A DNA stretch of 64,000 bases from Ruminococcus sp. (GTDB lineage Bacteria; Bacillota; Clostridia; Oscillospirales; Ruminococcaceae), in contig JAHABC010000002.1 of NCBI GenBank assembly GCA_018376535.1, forward strand, positions 99,369 to 163,368. Direction: 5' to 3'. Below, one piece after another: positions 9,163 through 18,964 of this stretch. A model generated the notes under the pieces. That model was not told where the DNA came from, did not search any database, and worked only from the letters and a program-made list of their open reading frames with translations. How positions within the stretch are numbered: position 1 is the stretch's first letter; the number at the start of each line of letters is the position of its first letter. Made by a program: the position numbers and the translations under genes.

Positions 9163-10323
9163 TTGTTAAAAAGTTATAAAACCGAAATTTTTCCTACATC
9201 TAAACAAAAAGTTTTAATTCATAAGACCATAGGTGTATGTAGATATATCTATAATTTTTATTTAAGTAAAAATTTGGAAGTGTATCAAAGTACTGGAGAA
9301 TTTTTATCTGCCTACGATTTTGAAAAGTGGTTAAACCATGAATTTTTACCTAATAATCCTACATTTAATTGGATTAAAGAAGTAAGTTCTAAGGCAGTAA
9401 AATAATCCATGATATATGGAAATCATGCCTTTAGAAATTTTTTCAATAAAAAGACTAGTTTTCCAAAGTTCAAAAAGAAACATCATAACGATGTTAAGAT
9501 ATACTTTCCTAAAAATAACAAAACAGATTTAATTGTAAATCGCCATAGAATAAAGATACCTACTCTAAAATGGGTTAGACTTAAAGAAAAAGGATATATT
9601 CCAACTAATGCTAAGATTAGGAGTGGGATAGTATCATATCATGGTGGAAAATACTTTGTATCTGTATTAGTTGAAGTTGATGAACCATCTAAACCAGTAT
9701 TGAACTCTTTTGGATACGGTATAGATTTAGGTTTAAAAAGTTTTGCTATCATTAGTAATGGCAAAGTTTACAAAAATATTAATAAAACATCAAAAGTTAG
9801 ACGTTTAGAGAAAAAACTCAAACGTGAACAAAGAAAACTTTCAAGGAAATATGAAAGTTTTAAAAAACAAAATAAAATTTTGAAAGGAGTAGCTACTCGA
9901 CAAAATATCAATAAGCAGAGGCTTATCGTACAAAGATTAAACTATAAACTATCATGTTTAAGAACCGATTACATCAATAAGATAGTTAGCGAACTGGTGA
10001 AAATCAAGCCAAAATTCATAACTATTGAAGATTTAAACATCAAAGGCATGATAAAAAGTAGGCATCTTTCAAGAGCGATAGCACAACAAAAATTTTATGA
10101 GCTTAGAACCAAACTAACTGCTAAATGTCATATCTATGGGATTGAACTTAGATTGGCAGATAGGTTCTATCCAAGTAGTAAGATGTGTAACTGTTGTGGT
10201 ACTATCAAAAAAGATTTAAAACTATCCGATAGAGTTTACAAGTGTTCTTGTGGATATATCGCTGATAGAGATTTTAATGCAAGTCTTAACTTGAAAGACT
10301 GTTCAACTTACAAGATAGCATAA
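9163..10323 (+). pseudogene. tnpB: IS200/IS605-family TnpB (OrfB) broken by one ochre stop
   Basis: A TTG start at 9163 follows GGAG (9151-9154). The reading frame has TAA at 9403-9405 after KAVK and resumes in the same frame with SMIYGNHAFRNFF. Homologues normally read Gln here, so a single C-to-T change (CAA to TAA) explains the break. The rest is complete: RuvC Asp in GIDLGLKSFA (near 188), Glu in TIEDLNIKGM (near 287), a four-Cys zinc finger (CNCC then CSC, about 342-361) and the last RuvC Asp in DRDFNASLNL (near 369). TnpB is an RNA-guided nuclease. No TnpA is present. Restart at the ATG at 9409 would give an N-truncated protein. Confidence 0.88.
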
Positions 10324-10475
10324 CATCAAGCTATGTAAGTATGTACGGTGGGCTACATCGGAATTTACGCCTGTGGACTATACTCGAACTTGTGAGTAGA
10401 TGATTTATCATTAAAAGCATATAGGTTGAAACAGGAATTTTCTCAATATGAATATTTTTGTCCATATTTTGAGTA
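10324..10475 (+). ncRNA. Probable omega-RNA / right end of the tnpB element
   Basis: The 150 bp after tnpB contain CGGTGGGCTAC, GCCTGTGGAC and GAAACAGGAA-type words, which recur at the 3' ends of TnpB-only elements where the guide scaffold is made. A palindromic segment follows (CTCAATATG at 10442-10450 with CATATTTTGAG at 10463-10473), like the terminal hairpins of the family. The scaffold 3' end, and thus the guide start, probably lies near 10440-10480. The boundary is inferred. Confidence 0.45.
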
Positions 10476-10492
10476 GCAGGTTTTTTTAATCT

Positions 10493-11767
10493 ATGTCATA
10501 CACACATAACAGACAAGAACTATCTAAGGGTATATACTTTACTAGCGTTGTGGATAAGAAGTTTAAATCCAACGTAGTATCGGTTAAGATGGTAACTAAA
10601 CTTAATGCAGATACTTCTGTTTTAAACTCATTAGCGATATCCACAATAGGTTCGGCTAATAGTAAGTATAACACTATAGCATCTTTTAACAAAAGACTAG
10701 GGGAGTTATATGGTTCTACCATAGGTTCGGACGTATCAAAGTTGGGAGATGTACAGATACTATCTATAACCTCTAGGTTTATAGATGACCGTTTTGCTTT
10801 CGATGGAGAAAATATATCCAACAGTGTGGTGGATATGCTCCTAGATTGCATATTTAAACCTTGCGTGGAAGGTAACTCATTTAATGAGGAACTTTTCAAC
10901 ATAAGCAAAAAAGAACTCCTTGATACCATAGAAAGCGAAATTAACAACAAAAGAACGTATGCTATAATACAAGCTAAAAAGACTATCTATCGTAATGAAC
11001 CTGCATCTATACTTTCGTATGGCGACAAGGAACACACTATAAAGGCTACATCTAAAGAGTGTTACGAGGCTTTTATTAAACTCTTGAACTCATGTAATAT
11101 AGAAATATTCTACGTTGGTTGCAATGATAAACCTAACATACTTCAAAAGTTTAAAGATGCCTTTGATACTCTTACTAACAGAACTCCAGAAGATTTCCCA
11201 ACTACTGCACCTAGTGTAATAAAATCCAGTGTGGAAGAAGTTTCTAGTGAAGTGGAAGTAAATCAATGTAAGATGGTTCTAGCGTTAAAAACTACCTATC
11301 CTGATAAGTATAGCAACTCTATTATGAACACTATACTAGGATTATCTCCATTTTCTAAACTATTTTCTAACGTTAGAGAAAAGTTAAGTCTATGTTACTA
11401 CTGTCAAAGTAGTTACGATAATCTAAAAAAGACCATCTTTATAGATAGTGGTATAGAAGTTCAAAATATTGAAAAGTCTAGGGAAGCTATTATGCAACAG
11501 ATATCCGACTTACAAAACGGTAACTTCACCGACCTAGACGTTAAAAATTCTATAGTATATCTTACTAACGCACTAAAAACTATCGGAGATACTCAATATT
11601 CGTATATAAGTTGGTACTTCAATAACGTTTTGACTAATCAAGAGAGAACCATTCAAAGTGAATACGAACGCTATAACAACGTCACCAAAGATGACATTAT
11701 AGCATCAGCAAAGGCTCTAACCTTAGATACCGTGTTCACATTAAAACCATTCGGAAAGGAAGTCTAA
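10493..11767 (+). CDS. M16 family peptidase-like protein, non-catalytic (YmfF-like)
   Basis: 424 residues with the two-lobed M16 (insulinase-like) pattern: LGELYGSTIGSDVSKLGDVQ early, and LGLSPFSKLFSNVREKLSLCYYCQSS in the second half. The zinc-binding HXXEH motif is absent, so it should be catalytically inert. It pairs with the active M16 gene that starts 3 bp after its stop codon. The pair matches the YmfF/YmfH arrangement of Firmicutes, where the two subunits are thought to form a heterodimer. The tnpB right end lies immediately upstream and no clear promoter or strong ribosome site is visible, so the insertion may have replaced its native control region. Confidence 0.8.
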   Translation: MSYTHNRQELSKGIYFTSVVDKKFKSNVVSVKMVTKLNADTSVLNSLAISTIGSANSKYNTIASFNKRLGELYGSTIGSDVSKLGDVQILSITSRFIDDRFAFDGENISNSVVDMLLDCIFKPCVEGNSFNEELFNISKKELLDTIESEINNKRTYAIIQAKKTIYRNEPASILSYGDKEHTIKATSKECYEAFIKLLNSCNIEIFYVGCNDKPNILQKFKDAFDTLTNRTPEDFPTTAPSVIKSSVEEVSSEVEVNQCKMVLALKTTYPDKYSNSIMNTILGLSPFSKLFSNVREKLSLCYYCQSSYDNLKKTIFIDSGIEVQNIEKSREAIMQQISDLQNGNFTDLDVKNSIVYLTNALKTIGDTQYSYISWYFNNVLTNQERTIQSEYERYNNVTKDDIIASAKALTLDTVFTLKPFGKEV

Positions 11768-11770
11768 AGT

Positions 11771-13045
11771 ATGATTGTAAACAGAACTATTATAGAAAGT
11801 TCCATAACTGGCGACAAGATAGTTAAACTAAAACATTCTAGTGGCTTAGATATCTATGTGTGCGAAATGGAGGGCTTCAGCACTACAGAGGCTCTATTTG
11901 GTACTAAGTACGGTTCTATAAATACTACGTTCAAAACTAAAGCCGATAAGGATTTCGTTACCGTTCCAGAGGGCATTGCTCACTTTTTGGAACACAAACT
12001 ATTTGAAAATAAAGATACTGACGTATTCGAACTATACGCTAAGACGGGAGCATCTGCTAATGCTTTCACCTCCTTTGATAAGACTTGCTATATGTTTAGC
12101 TGTTCCGAAAACTATGAGCAATCTTTAAGGATACTGCTATCGTTTGTACAAGAACCCTACTTCACTCAACAGAGCGTGGACAAGGAACAAGGCATAATAG
12201 GTCAAGAAATTAAAATGTGTGACGATAACCCATCTTGGAGAGTGTTCTTCAATATGCTTAACGGAATGTATTATAATCACCCAGTAAAGATAGATATAGC
12301 AGGTACTATAGATAGCATATCTAAAATAGATGCACCTCTCTTGTACAGATGTTACAATACTTTTTATAATCTGCATAACATGGTGCTATCCATTGCTGGA
12401 AACGTCAAAGAACAGGAAGTCATTAAGATAGCTGACGAACTTCTAAAACCTTGCGAAAGTTTGGAACTCCAAACTATATGCCCCGACGAACCCGATACCA
12501 TAGTTAAAAATGAAATAGTACAGCATCTTCCAGTAGGATTGCCTTTGTTCAATTTAGGGTTTAAATCTAAAGCAGAGGTTGGCTATGCAAATCTAAAAGC
12601 AGAAATGGAGGCTTTTATCATGGCTAATACTCTAGCAGACGTATCTTCTCCACTATACGAGGGACTTCTTAACGATGGTCTTATAAACTCTGAATTTGGC
12701 GTGGAAGTTTTCAATGGCGATGGATTTTTTAGTATAATCTTTGGTGGCGAGAGTTCCGACCCTAGAGAAGTTAAACGTAGAATATTCAAGGCTATACAAG
12801 ATGCTAAAACTAACGGCTTAGATAAATCTTGCTTTGAAATGATTAAAAAAGCTAACTATGGTAGTTTCATAAGAGAACTAAACGATGTTAGTACTATGGC
12901 TAATAGTATTATAAATGCACATCTATCTGGGGTAGAACCTCTACAAAGTATAGATGTACTATCAAAGGTATCTTATGAGGACGCTATGAACTGCTTACTA
13001 ACTAGGTTGGATTTGGATAAGTCTGTACTATCGATAATAGAATAA
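11771..13045 (+). CDS. M16 family zinc peptidase (YmfH-like)
   Basis: 424 residues. The inverted zinc motif HFLEH (HXXEH) lies in GIAHFLEHKLFE near residue 78, and a second conserved Glu follows in QGIIGQEIKMCDDNPSWR, as in processing-peptidase-like M16 enzymes. The second lobe has LYEGLLNDGLINSEFG. It is likely a cytoplasmic peptide-degrading enzyme working with the inert partner encoded just upstream; the stop and start codons are 3 bp apart with GGAAAGGAAG overlapping the upstream end. The physiological substrate is unknown. Next downstream is lgt, 20 bp away, so the genes probably share a transcript. Confidence 0.85.
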   Translation: MIVNRTIIESSITGDKIVKLKHSSGLDIYVCEMEGFSTTEALFGTKYGSINTTFKTKADKDFVTVPEGIAHFLEHKLFENKDTDVFELYAKTGASANAFTSFDKTCYMFSCSENYEQSLRILLSFVQEPYFTQQSVDKEQGIIGQEIKMCDDNPSWRVFFNMLNGMYYNHPVKIDIAGTIDSISKIDAPLLYRCYNTFYNLHNMVLSIAGNVKEQEVIKIADELLKPCESLELQTICPDEPDTIVKNEIVQHLPVGLPLFNLGFKSKAEVGYANLKAEMEAFIMANTLADVSSPLYEGLLNDGLINSEFGVEVFNGDGFFSIIFGGESSDPREVKRRIFKAIQDAKTNGLDKSCFEMIKKANYGSFIRELNDVSTMANSIINAHLSGVEPLQSIDVLSKVSYEDAMNCLLTRLDLDKSVLSIIE

Positions 13046-13064
13046 TCCTAAAAGGAGATTTTTT

Positions 13065-14111
13065 ATGGAAACGTTAGAAAACTTAAAACCTAATCAAATA
13101 GTGTTCCCACATCTAAATATAGATATAACCATAGATAAGACGGCATTCTCTATATTTGGTATAGATATCCAATGGTATGGCTTGATAATATCTATTGGAA
13201 TACTACTAGCCATATTCTTTGGATTTTCTCAAATGAAAAAGTACGGCTTGAACTCCGACAGAACTCTCGATTGCATAATCGGTGGTATTATAGGTGGCGT
13301 AGTAGGTGCTAGAATTTACTATGTGGCTTTCTCTTGGGATAGCTACAAAGATAATCTTAAATCTATATTTAACATTAGAGAGGGTGGCTTGGCTATATAT
13401 GGTGGCATCATTGGAGCTGTATTAGTAGCTTTTATAGTCGCTAAGATACGTCAAGTTAAGATGTTACCTCTTTTGGATATTGCTGGAATGGGTTTTTTAA
13501 TCGGTCAAGGGATAGGTCGTTGGGGTAACTTTACCAATCAAGAGGCGTTTGGCTCTAATACCGACTTACCTTGGGGTATGTCTGGTGGAACTATCCAAGC
13601 TAGAATTTACAACATGATTGAAAATGGTAACTTAGATATCTCTGCTAAAGAGTTAGTCCACCCATGCTTCTTATACGAAAGTATCTGGTGCTTGATTAGT
13701 TTTGTAGTATTGTATATGTATTCAAAGCATCGTAAGTATGATGGTCAAATGTTCTTGTTGTACGTCGCTTGGTATGGCTTTGAAAGGAGTATCGTTGAGG
13801 GCTTACGTACGGATAGTCTAATGTTAGGTAACGTTAGAATATCGCAAGTGTTAGCGATAGTTTTAACAGTCACTTCGATTATCTTACTACTTGTTATAGG
13901 TTCTAAGGTTAGACGCATGGGCGACGATTACACCTTCTACAAGGATACTGAACATTCTAAAAAGTTAATCGCTGAAGAAATGAACTCTAAAAGTAAGGGT
14001 TCTAAGTTTAAAGATGGCTCACCTTTGGAAGATAGCTCTAAGTATACTTCTATACTATCCAAAGAGGACGCTAAAGATGTAAAAAATTCCTCCGACAATG
14101 ACGAGGAGTAA
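13065..14111 (+). CDS. lgt: Prolipoprotein diacylglyceryl transferase
   Basis: 348 residues with about seven membrane segments. The Lgt signature GRWGNFTNQEAFG is present, together with YGLIISIG, a GARIYYVAFSWD loop and YGGIIGA. The enzyme moves a diacylglyceryl group from phosphatidylglycerol to the lipobox Cys of prelipoproteins in the cytoplasmic membrane. Several lipobox proteins in this window (25.0, 34.5 and 44.0 kb) would be substrates. The last 55 or so residues form a charged, low-complexity tail rich in Lys, Ser and Asp, longer than in typical Lgt (about 270-290 residues). Its role is unknown. AAAAGGAG precedes the start. Confidence 0.93.
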   Translation: METLENLKPNQIVFPHLNIDITIDKTAFSIFGIDIQWYGLIISIGILLAIFFGFSQMKKYGLNSDRTLDCIIGGIIGGVVGARIYYVAFSWDSYKDNLKSIFNIREGGLAIYGGIIGAVLVAFIVAKIRQVKMLPLLDIAGMGFLIGQGIGRWGNFTNQEAFGSNTDLPWGMSGGTIQARIYNMIENGNLDISAKELVHPCFLYESIWCLISFVVLYMYSKHRKYDGQMFLLYVAWYGFERSIVEGLRTDSLMLGNVRISQVLAIVLTVTSIILLLVIGSKVRRMGDDYTFYKDTEHSKKLIAEEMNSKSKGSKFKDGSPLEDSSKYTSILSKEDAKDVKNSSDNDEE

Positions 14112-14137
14112 TATATTCATAGAAAGGATTTTGTGTT

Positions 14138-15001
14138 ATGGCTAAAATTATTAGTGGCAAAGAGGTTTCTGCTCAAGTTAAGGAAAGAGTAAGGTTGGAA
14201 AATGAAAGTTTAAAATCTAAAGGTATAGAAACAGGTCTAGCAGTGGTTATAGTTGGTGATGACCCTGCATCTAGGGTGTATGTAAATAACAAGAAAAAGG
14301 CTTGTGATATGGTAGGTTTTAAATCTTATGAGTACGCTCTACCTAGCGAAACTTCCCAAGAGGAACTTCTTCAACTTGTGGACGTTCTTAACAATGATGA
14401 CAAGGTAAACGGTATATTAGTTCAACTACCTCTACCTAAACACATTGATGAAACTGCTATCATAAACGCTATATCTCCTAACAAAGACGTAGATGCTTTT
14501 CACCCTATAAACGTTGGTAAAATAATGGTCGGCGATTACGCTTTCTTGCCATGTACTCCAGCAGGTGTAATGGAACTAATTAAATCTACTGGTGTAGAGA
14601 TATCTGGTAAAGAGTGCGTGGTTATAGGTAGAAGTAACATAGTAGGCAAACCTATGGCTATGTTGCTATTACATAGTAATGGTACTGTTACTATATGTCA
14701 CTCTAGAACTAAAAATCTTGCCGAAGTTTGCTCCAAAGCAGATATACTAGTGGCATCGGTAGGAAAACCTAACTTCGTAACTGCCGATATGGTTAAGGAA
14801 GGTGCTATAGTTATCGATGTAGGTATTAATCGCCTTGATAACGGCAAACTTTGTGGTGATGTAAACTTCGCTGAAGTTGAACCTAAAGCTAGTTATATAA
14901 CTCCAGTACCTGGTGGAGTTGGCCCTATGACTATAGCAATGCTTATGCAGAATACTCTTACTGCTAGTAAACTTCAACACGGGTTAACAATTAATAATTA
15001 A
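14138..15001 (+). CDS. folD: Bifunctional methylenetetrahydrofolate dehydrogenase/cyclohydrolase FolD
   Basis: 287 residues, normal length. Signatures: VGDDPASRVYVNNKKKAC (catalytic Lys and Tyr), GILVQLPLPKHI, NKDVDAFHPIN, PCTPAGVMEL, and the nucleotide-binding GRSNIVGKPMA. It interconverts 5,10-methylene-, methenyl- and 10-formyl-tetrahydrofolate in one-carbon metabolism. AGAAAGGA precedes the ATG. The last few codons (LTINN) and the stop lie inside the left end of an AT-rich repeat, so the repeat supplied the present C-terminus. Confidence 0.95.
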   Translation: MAKIISGKEVSAQVKERVRLENESLKSKGIETGLAVVIVGDDPASRVYVNNKKKACDMVGFKSYEYALPSETSQEELLQLVDVLNNDDKVNGILVQLPLPKHIDETAIINAISPNKDVDAFHPINVGKIMVGDYAFLPCTPAGVMELIKSTGVEISGKECVVIGRSNIVGKPMAMLLLHSNGTVTICHSRTKNLAEVCSKADILVASVGKPNFVTADMVKEGAIVIDVGINRLDNGKLCGDVNFAEVEPKASYITPVPGGVGPMTIAMLMQNTLTASKLQHGLTINN

Positions 15002-15178
15002 TAAATAATAAATAATAATTATTATATATTATATATAATTTATTAATTTTAGTGATTGATTAAACTCCATAGATACGTTATTAATTAATAATTAATAAAT
15101 AACAAATAATAATTAAATAATAATTAATAAATAATAAATAACAATTATTAGATATTAATTATTATATATTAATTAATA
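14986..15178 (+). repeat. AT-rich dispersed repeat, copy A (forward)
   Basis: Nearly pure A/T sequence beginning AACAATTAATAATTAATAAA and interrupted near 15060 by TTAAACTCCATAGATAC. The same ends and the same interrupting word recur, reverse-complemented, at 18965-19185. It begins inside the last codons of folD and ends at the terminator hairpin of the ABC exporter operon. Confidence 0.7.
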
Positions 15179-15206
15179 CTCCCCTTGATGTATCAAGAGG
15201 AGTATT
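15175..15206. terminator. Hairpin between folD and the ABC exporter operon
   Basis: Arms 15175-15189 and 15192-15206 are complementary at 14 of 15 positions. It is placed for terminating the minus-strand ABC operon (stop codon at 15229), but the 3' flank is AT-rich rather than a pure T run, so efficiency is uncertain. Confidence 0.55.
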
Positions 15207-15228
15207 ATTATTAATATCTAAGTGGATA

Positions 15229-17139
15229 CTATTCCAATTCAAAAGCACCCGTGTATAACTGATAGTACTTTCCATGCTCTTGGATAAGTTTTTCATGCGA
15301 ACCTTTTTCAATAATTCTGCCGTGTTCAAGAACCATAATAACGTCCGAGTTTTTAACGGTAGATAGTCTATGTGCGATTACAAATACGGTTCTGCCATGC
15401 ATAAGATTATCCATGCCCTTTTGTACTATAGCCTCAGTTCGGGTATCTATTGAGGAGGTAGCCTCATCTAGTATCATAACTGGAGGGTCAGCAACACACG
15501 CTCTAGCTATGGATATAAGCTGTCTTTGACCTTGAGAAAGTCCTGAGCCATCGCCTTTAAGGACGGTATTGTAGCCATCTGGGAGCATCATAATGAAGTC
15601 GTGAGCGTTTGCACGTTTCGATGCAGATATAACTTCCTCATCGGTAGCGTCTAGTTTGCCGTAACGGATATTTTCCATAACAGTACCAGTAAACAAGTTT
15701 ACATCTTGAAGTACAGTACCTAACGAACGTCTAAGGTCGTCTTTTTTAATCTTGTTTATGTTAATGCCATCGTAACGGATTTTACCATCGGCTATATCGT
15801 AAAAGCGATTTATTAAGTTAGTAATAGTAGTCTTACCAGCACCAGTAGAACCTACAAAGGCTACCTTTTGTCCCTCATGAGCATACAACGATATGTTATG
15901 AAGTACTATCTTTTCTTCAGTATAACCGAAGTCCACATCGTGCATTTCCACATCGCCACGAAGTTGAGTGTAAGTTACAGTACCATCGGCAGAGTGAGGG
16001 TGTTTCCAAGCCCATATGCCAGTGTGTTCAGGAGTTTCAACAATCTTGCCGTCTACTATTTTTGCGTTTACTAGAGTAACATAACCGTTGTCTTGTTCAG
16101 GTTCTGCGTCCATAAGAGCGAATATTCTTTCAGCACCAGCCAAAGCCATAACTATGGAGTTCAACTGTTGCGATACTTGACTTATAGGTTGTGTAAAAGA
16201 TTTCGACAGTTGCAAGAAACTTACTATAGCACCTAAAGTTATGCTAGTAACTCCATTGATAGCTAACGCACCTCCCACAAACGCCAACAGAACGTATTGC
16301 AAGTTACCTAGATTGTTCATAATAGGCATTAATATGTTAGCAAATCTGTTAGCTTGTGTGGAAGCATAACATAACTCATCGTTTAGTTCGTTGAACTTCT
16401 TAATAGTTTCCTCTTCGTGACAGAATACCTTTATAACCTTTTGACCGTTTATCATTTCCTCGATGTATCCGTTAGTAGTTCCTAAAGATTGCTGTTGCTT
16501 TATAAAGAATGTACCACTCTTACCAGCAATCTTTTTGGATACCGTTAGCATAACGACTAAAGATATCAACACTACCAGAGTAAGCACCCAACTAGTAGTT
16601 ACCATAGCTACAAATACTGTCACTATAGTTATCACAGATGAGAATACTTGTACTATACTTTGAGTTATCATTTGACGTAGAGTATCGGTATCGTTAGTAT
16701 AGCAACTCATTAGGTCGCCATGAGTGTGGGTATCGAAGTATTTAATAGGAAGTCTTTGCATCTTTTGGAACATTTCGTCACGGATATCTTTTAGTACCTT
16801 CTGTGCTATAGTAACCATTATCTGCGAATATGCTAAGGTGCATAGTACTCCTATTAGATATATTCCCGCCATAGTGCATACTGCTCTAAGCAATCCGCTT
16901 AAAACTGGATTGTCCTCTAATAGTAGGGGTGTGATATAGTCATCTATTAAAGTCTGTATAAACAACGAACCAGCAACTGAACACAATGTGGATAACAATA
17001 TACATATCAATACTATTAGAAACATAAACTTATGTTCTTTAAAGATGTATCCCGTTAGACGCTTAGCAGTGTTCATATTAAACTTAGGTTTACCGTTCAT
17101 GGTAGGTGGAACACCTTTCATTCCGTTCATACGAGGCAT
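15229..17139 (-). CDS. ABC exporter half-transporter, subunit with consensus ATPase site
   Basis: 636 residues from the ATG at 17139, one base after the stop of the partner gene. The in-frame GTG at 17148 directly abuts the AAGGAGG ribosome site and is unlikely as a start. An N-terminal six-helix exporter membrane domain is followed by a nucleotide-binding domain with Walker A GSTGAGKTT, signature LSQGQRQ (Gly-to-Gln at the third position), Walker B MILDEATSSID with the catalytic Glu, and H-loop IAHRLST. It forms a heterodimer with the subunit encoded upstream. In such pairs (BmrCD or TM287/288 type) this is the subunit with the competent Walker B. Likely multidrug or peptide efflux under MarR control. 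Confidence 0.9.
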   Translation of the reverse strand: MPRMNGMKGVPPTMNGKPKFNMNTAKRLTGYIFKEHKFMFLIVLICILLSTLCSVAGSLFIQTLIDDYITPLLLEDNPVLSGLLRAVCTMAGIYLIGVLCTLAYSQIMVTIAQKVLKDIRDEMFQKMQRLPIKYFDTHTHGDLMSCYTNDTDTLRQMITQSIVQVFSSVITIVTVFVAMVTTSWVLTLVVLISLVVMLTVSKKIAGKSGTFFIKQQQSLGTTNGYIEEMINGQKVIKVFCHEEETIKKFNELNDELCYASTQANRFANILMPIMNNLGNLQYVLLAFVGGALAINGVTSITLGAIVSFLQLSKSFTQPISQVSQQLNSIVMALAGAERIFALMDAEPEQDNGYVTLVNAKIVDGKIVETPEHTGIWAWKHPHSADGTVTYTQLRGDVEMHDVDFGYTEEKIVLHNISLYAHEGQKVAFVGSTGAGKTTITNLINRFYDIADGKIRYDGININKIKKDDLRRSLGTVLQDVNLFTGTVMENIRYGKLDATDEEVISASKRANAHDFIMMLPDGYNTVLKGDGSGLSQGQRQLISIARACVADPPVMILDEATSSIDTRTEAIVQKGMDNLMHGRTVFVIAHRLSTVKNSDVIMVLEHGRIIEKGSHEKLIQEHGKYYQLYTGAFELE

Positions 17140-17140
17140 A

Positions 17141-18874
17141 TTAATCACCCTCCTTAGTTTGTGAGTAGTACACTTCTTGATAGATTGGACTGGATTTTAA
17201 AAGTTCATCGTGTGTACCCATTGCCGATACTTTTCCGTTATCTAATACTATAATCTTGTCTGCCTCCATAATGGAAGATACTCTTTGAGCAATTATTATC
17301 TTAGTAGTGTTAGGAATTTCTTCCTTAAAGGCTTTTCTTATTAAGGCATCAGTCTTAGTATCCACGGCACTGGTGCTGTCATCTAAGATTAGTATTTTAG
17401 GTTTTTTCAATAAGGCTCTGGCTATGCAAAGTCTTTGCTTTTGACCTCCCGATACGTTAGTACCACCTTGTTCGATATAGGTATCGTACTTTTTAGGGAA
17501 GGTTTGAATAAAGTCATCGGCTTGAGCAAGTTTGCAGACGTGTTGAACTTCTTCATCAGAAGCGTCTTTGTTACCCCAACGGATATTGTCACTAATAGTT
17601 CCAGAAAATAAGATGTTCTTTTGTAGAACCATAGCTACTTCATTTCTAATAGTTTCTATATCGTAATTTTTTACGTCTACACCGCCTACTTTTACAGTAC
17701 CTATAGTGGTATCGTATATTCTAGGAATTAGTTGTACAAACGTGGACTTAGATGAGCCAGTACCTCCGATAATTCCAACGGTTTCGCCAGAGTTTATCTT
17801 TAGGTTGATATCCTTTAAACAAAGATTATCCTCACGCTTAGAGTAGCTAAAAGATACGTTATCAAACTCAATAGAACTGTCCTTTACTTCCATAACAGGA
17901 TTGTCACAGTTTTTGAGGTCGCTAGTTTCATCAAGGACTTCTACAACTCTTTCCATAGATGCTCTAGACATAGTAATCATGACGAAAATCATGGAGAGCA
18001 TCATTAAGCTCATAAGAATTTGCATACCATAGGATATCATACTAGTAAGTTCGCCAGTGGTTAGGGCTACGGAGTTGGTAGTTATAATCAACTTAGAGCC
18101 AATCCAAGCGATTAGTATTAGTACTAAGTCTATGCATAGCATCATAATAGGTTGGTTTAAAGAGATTAATCTTTCTGCCTTAGAGAATAGTTTGTATATC
18201 TCAGTGGATACCTTTTCAAACTTCTTTATTTCGTAATCTTCTCTAACGAAAGACTTTACTACTCTAATTCCCATTAGATTTTCTTGAACTACATTGTTTA
18301 AGTTATCATAAGTTTTAAAGACCTTTTCAAAGGTTGGGTGAGCGTGTTTTACTATTACAAATAGTGCGATTAAAAGTATAGGTATCACACATAGAAAGAT
18401 GGTTGCCATCTTTGGACTAATAGCCCACGCCATAACTATAGAAGATATAAACATTATAGGACTTCTTACAGCTATTCTAATAACCATTTGATAAGCATTC
18501 TGTACGTTAGTAATATCGGTGGTTAAACGAGTTACTAAACTAGAGGTAGAAAACTTATCTATGTTGGAAAATGAAAAAGATTGAACTCTTTCGAACATAC
18601 TTTTTCTTAAATTTTTAGCAAATCCACACGATGCCGTTGCGGCAAAGTGTCCTGAAAGTGCTCCAAAGGTCAACGATAATAATGCCATAACTACCAGTAG
18701 CAAACCGTACTTTACTATGTTAGACATATCGCCTTTATTGATACCGTTATCTATTAGACCTGCCGTAAAGAATGGCAAAAGTACTTCCATGACAACTTCG
18801 CCCGTTACGAGTACTGGTGCTAGTATAGATGCACTCTTATACTCTTTAACTTGGGATAATAATTTTTTTACCAT
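17141..18874 (-). CDS. ABC exporter half-transporter, subunit with degenerate ATPase site
   Basis: 577 residues: six-helix membrane domain plus nucleotide-binding domain with Walker A GGTGSSKST, signature VSGGQKQR, Walker B LILDDSTSAVD (catalytic Glu replaced by Asp) and H-loop IAQRVSS (His replaced by Gln). Loss of both catalytic residues marks this as the degenerate half of a heterodimeric exporter. The partner has the normal residues, and the two genes are separated by one base. A MarR-type repressor gene lies upstream on the same strand. The substrate is not readable from sequence; drug or lipid export is typical of the group. Confidence 0.9.
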   Translation of the reverse strand: MVKKLLSQVKEYKSASILAPVLVTGEVVMEVLLPFFTAGLIDNGINKGDMSNIVKYGLLLVVMALLSLTFGALSGHFAATASCGFAKNLRKSMFERVQSFSFSNIDKFSTSSLVTRLTTDITNVQNAYQMVIRIAVRSPIMFISSIVMAWAISPKMATIFLCVIPILLIALFVIVKHAHPTFEKVFKTYDNLNNVVQENLMGIRVVKSFVREDYEIKKFEKVSTEIYKLFSKAERLISLNQPIMMLCIDLVLILIAWIGSKLIITTNSVALTTGELTSMISYGMQILMSLMMLSMIFVMITMSRASMERVVEVLDETSDLKNCDNPVMEVKDSSIEFDNVSFSYSKREDNLCLKDINLKINSGETVGIIGGTGSSKSTFVQLIPRIYDTTIGTVKVGGVDVKNYDIETIRNEVAMVLQKNILFSGTISDNIRWGNKDASDEEVQHVCKLAQADDFIQTFPKKYDTYIEQGGTNVSGGQKQRLCIARALLKKPKILILDDSTSAVDTKTDALIRKAFKEEIPNTTKIIIAQRVSSIMEADKIIVLDNGKVSAMGTHDELLKSSPIYQEVYYSQTKEGD

Positions 18875-18932
18875 TTAGTTAATCCTTTCTTTATATATTT
18901 GTAAGCCTCCTAACAGTTTACACGTTATTTTT

Positions 18933-18963
18933 TAGGATACATACGTTTAGTATATGTATCCTA
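18933..18963 (-). promoter_or_regulatory. Palindromic operator candidate before the ABC exporter
   Basis: Perfect 11-bp inverted repeat: 18933-18943 and 18953-18963, spacer 9 bp, half-site TAGGATACATA. Neither strand has a T run after the stem, so it is not a terminator. The half-site resembles the tandem GTTAGGATACTTAC motif in front of the MarR gene, suggesting that one regulator binds both. Confidence 0.55.
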
Positions 18964-18964
18964 G

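Noticed and set aside
10486..10950. 154-residue antisense frame over the M16 gene
   Set aside because: Overlaps a gene with clear family features; Ser/Leu-rich shadow composition and no ribosome site.
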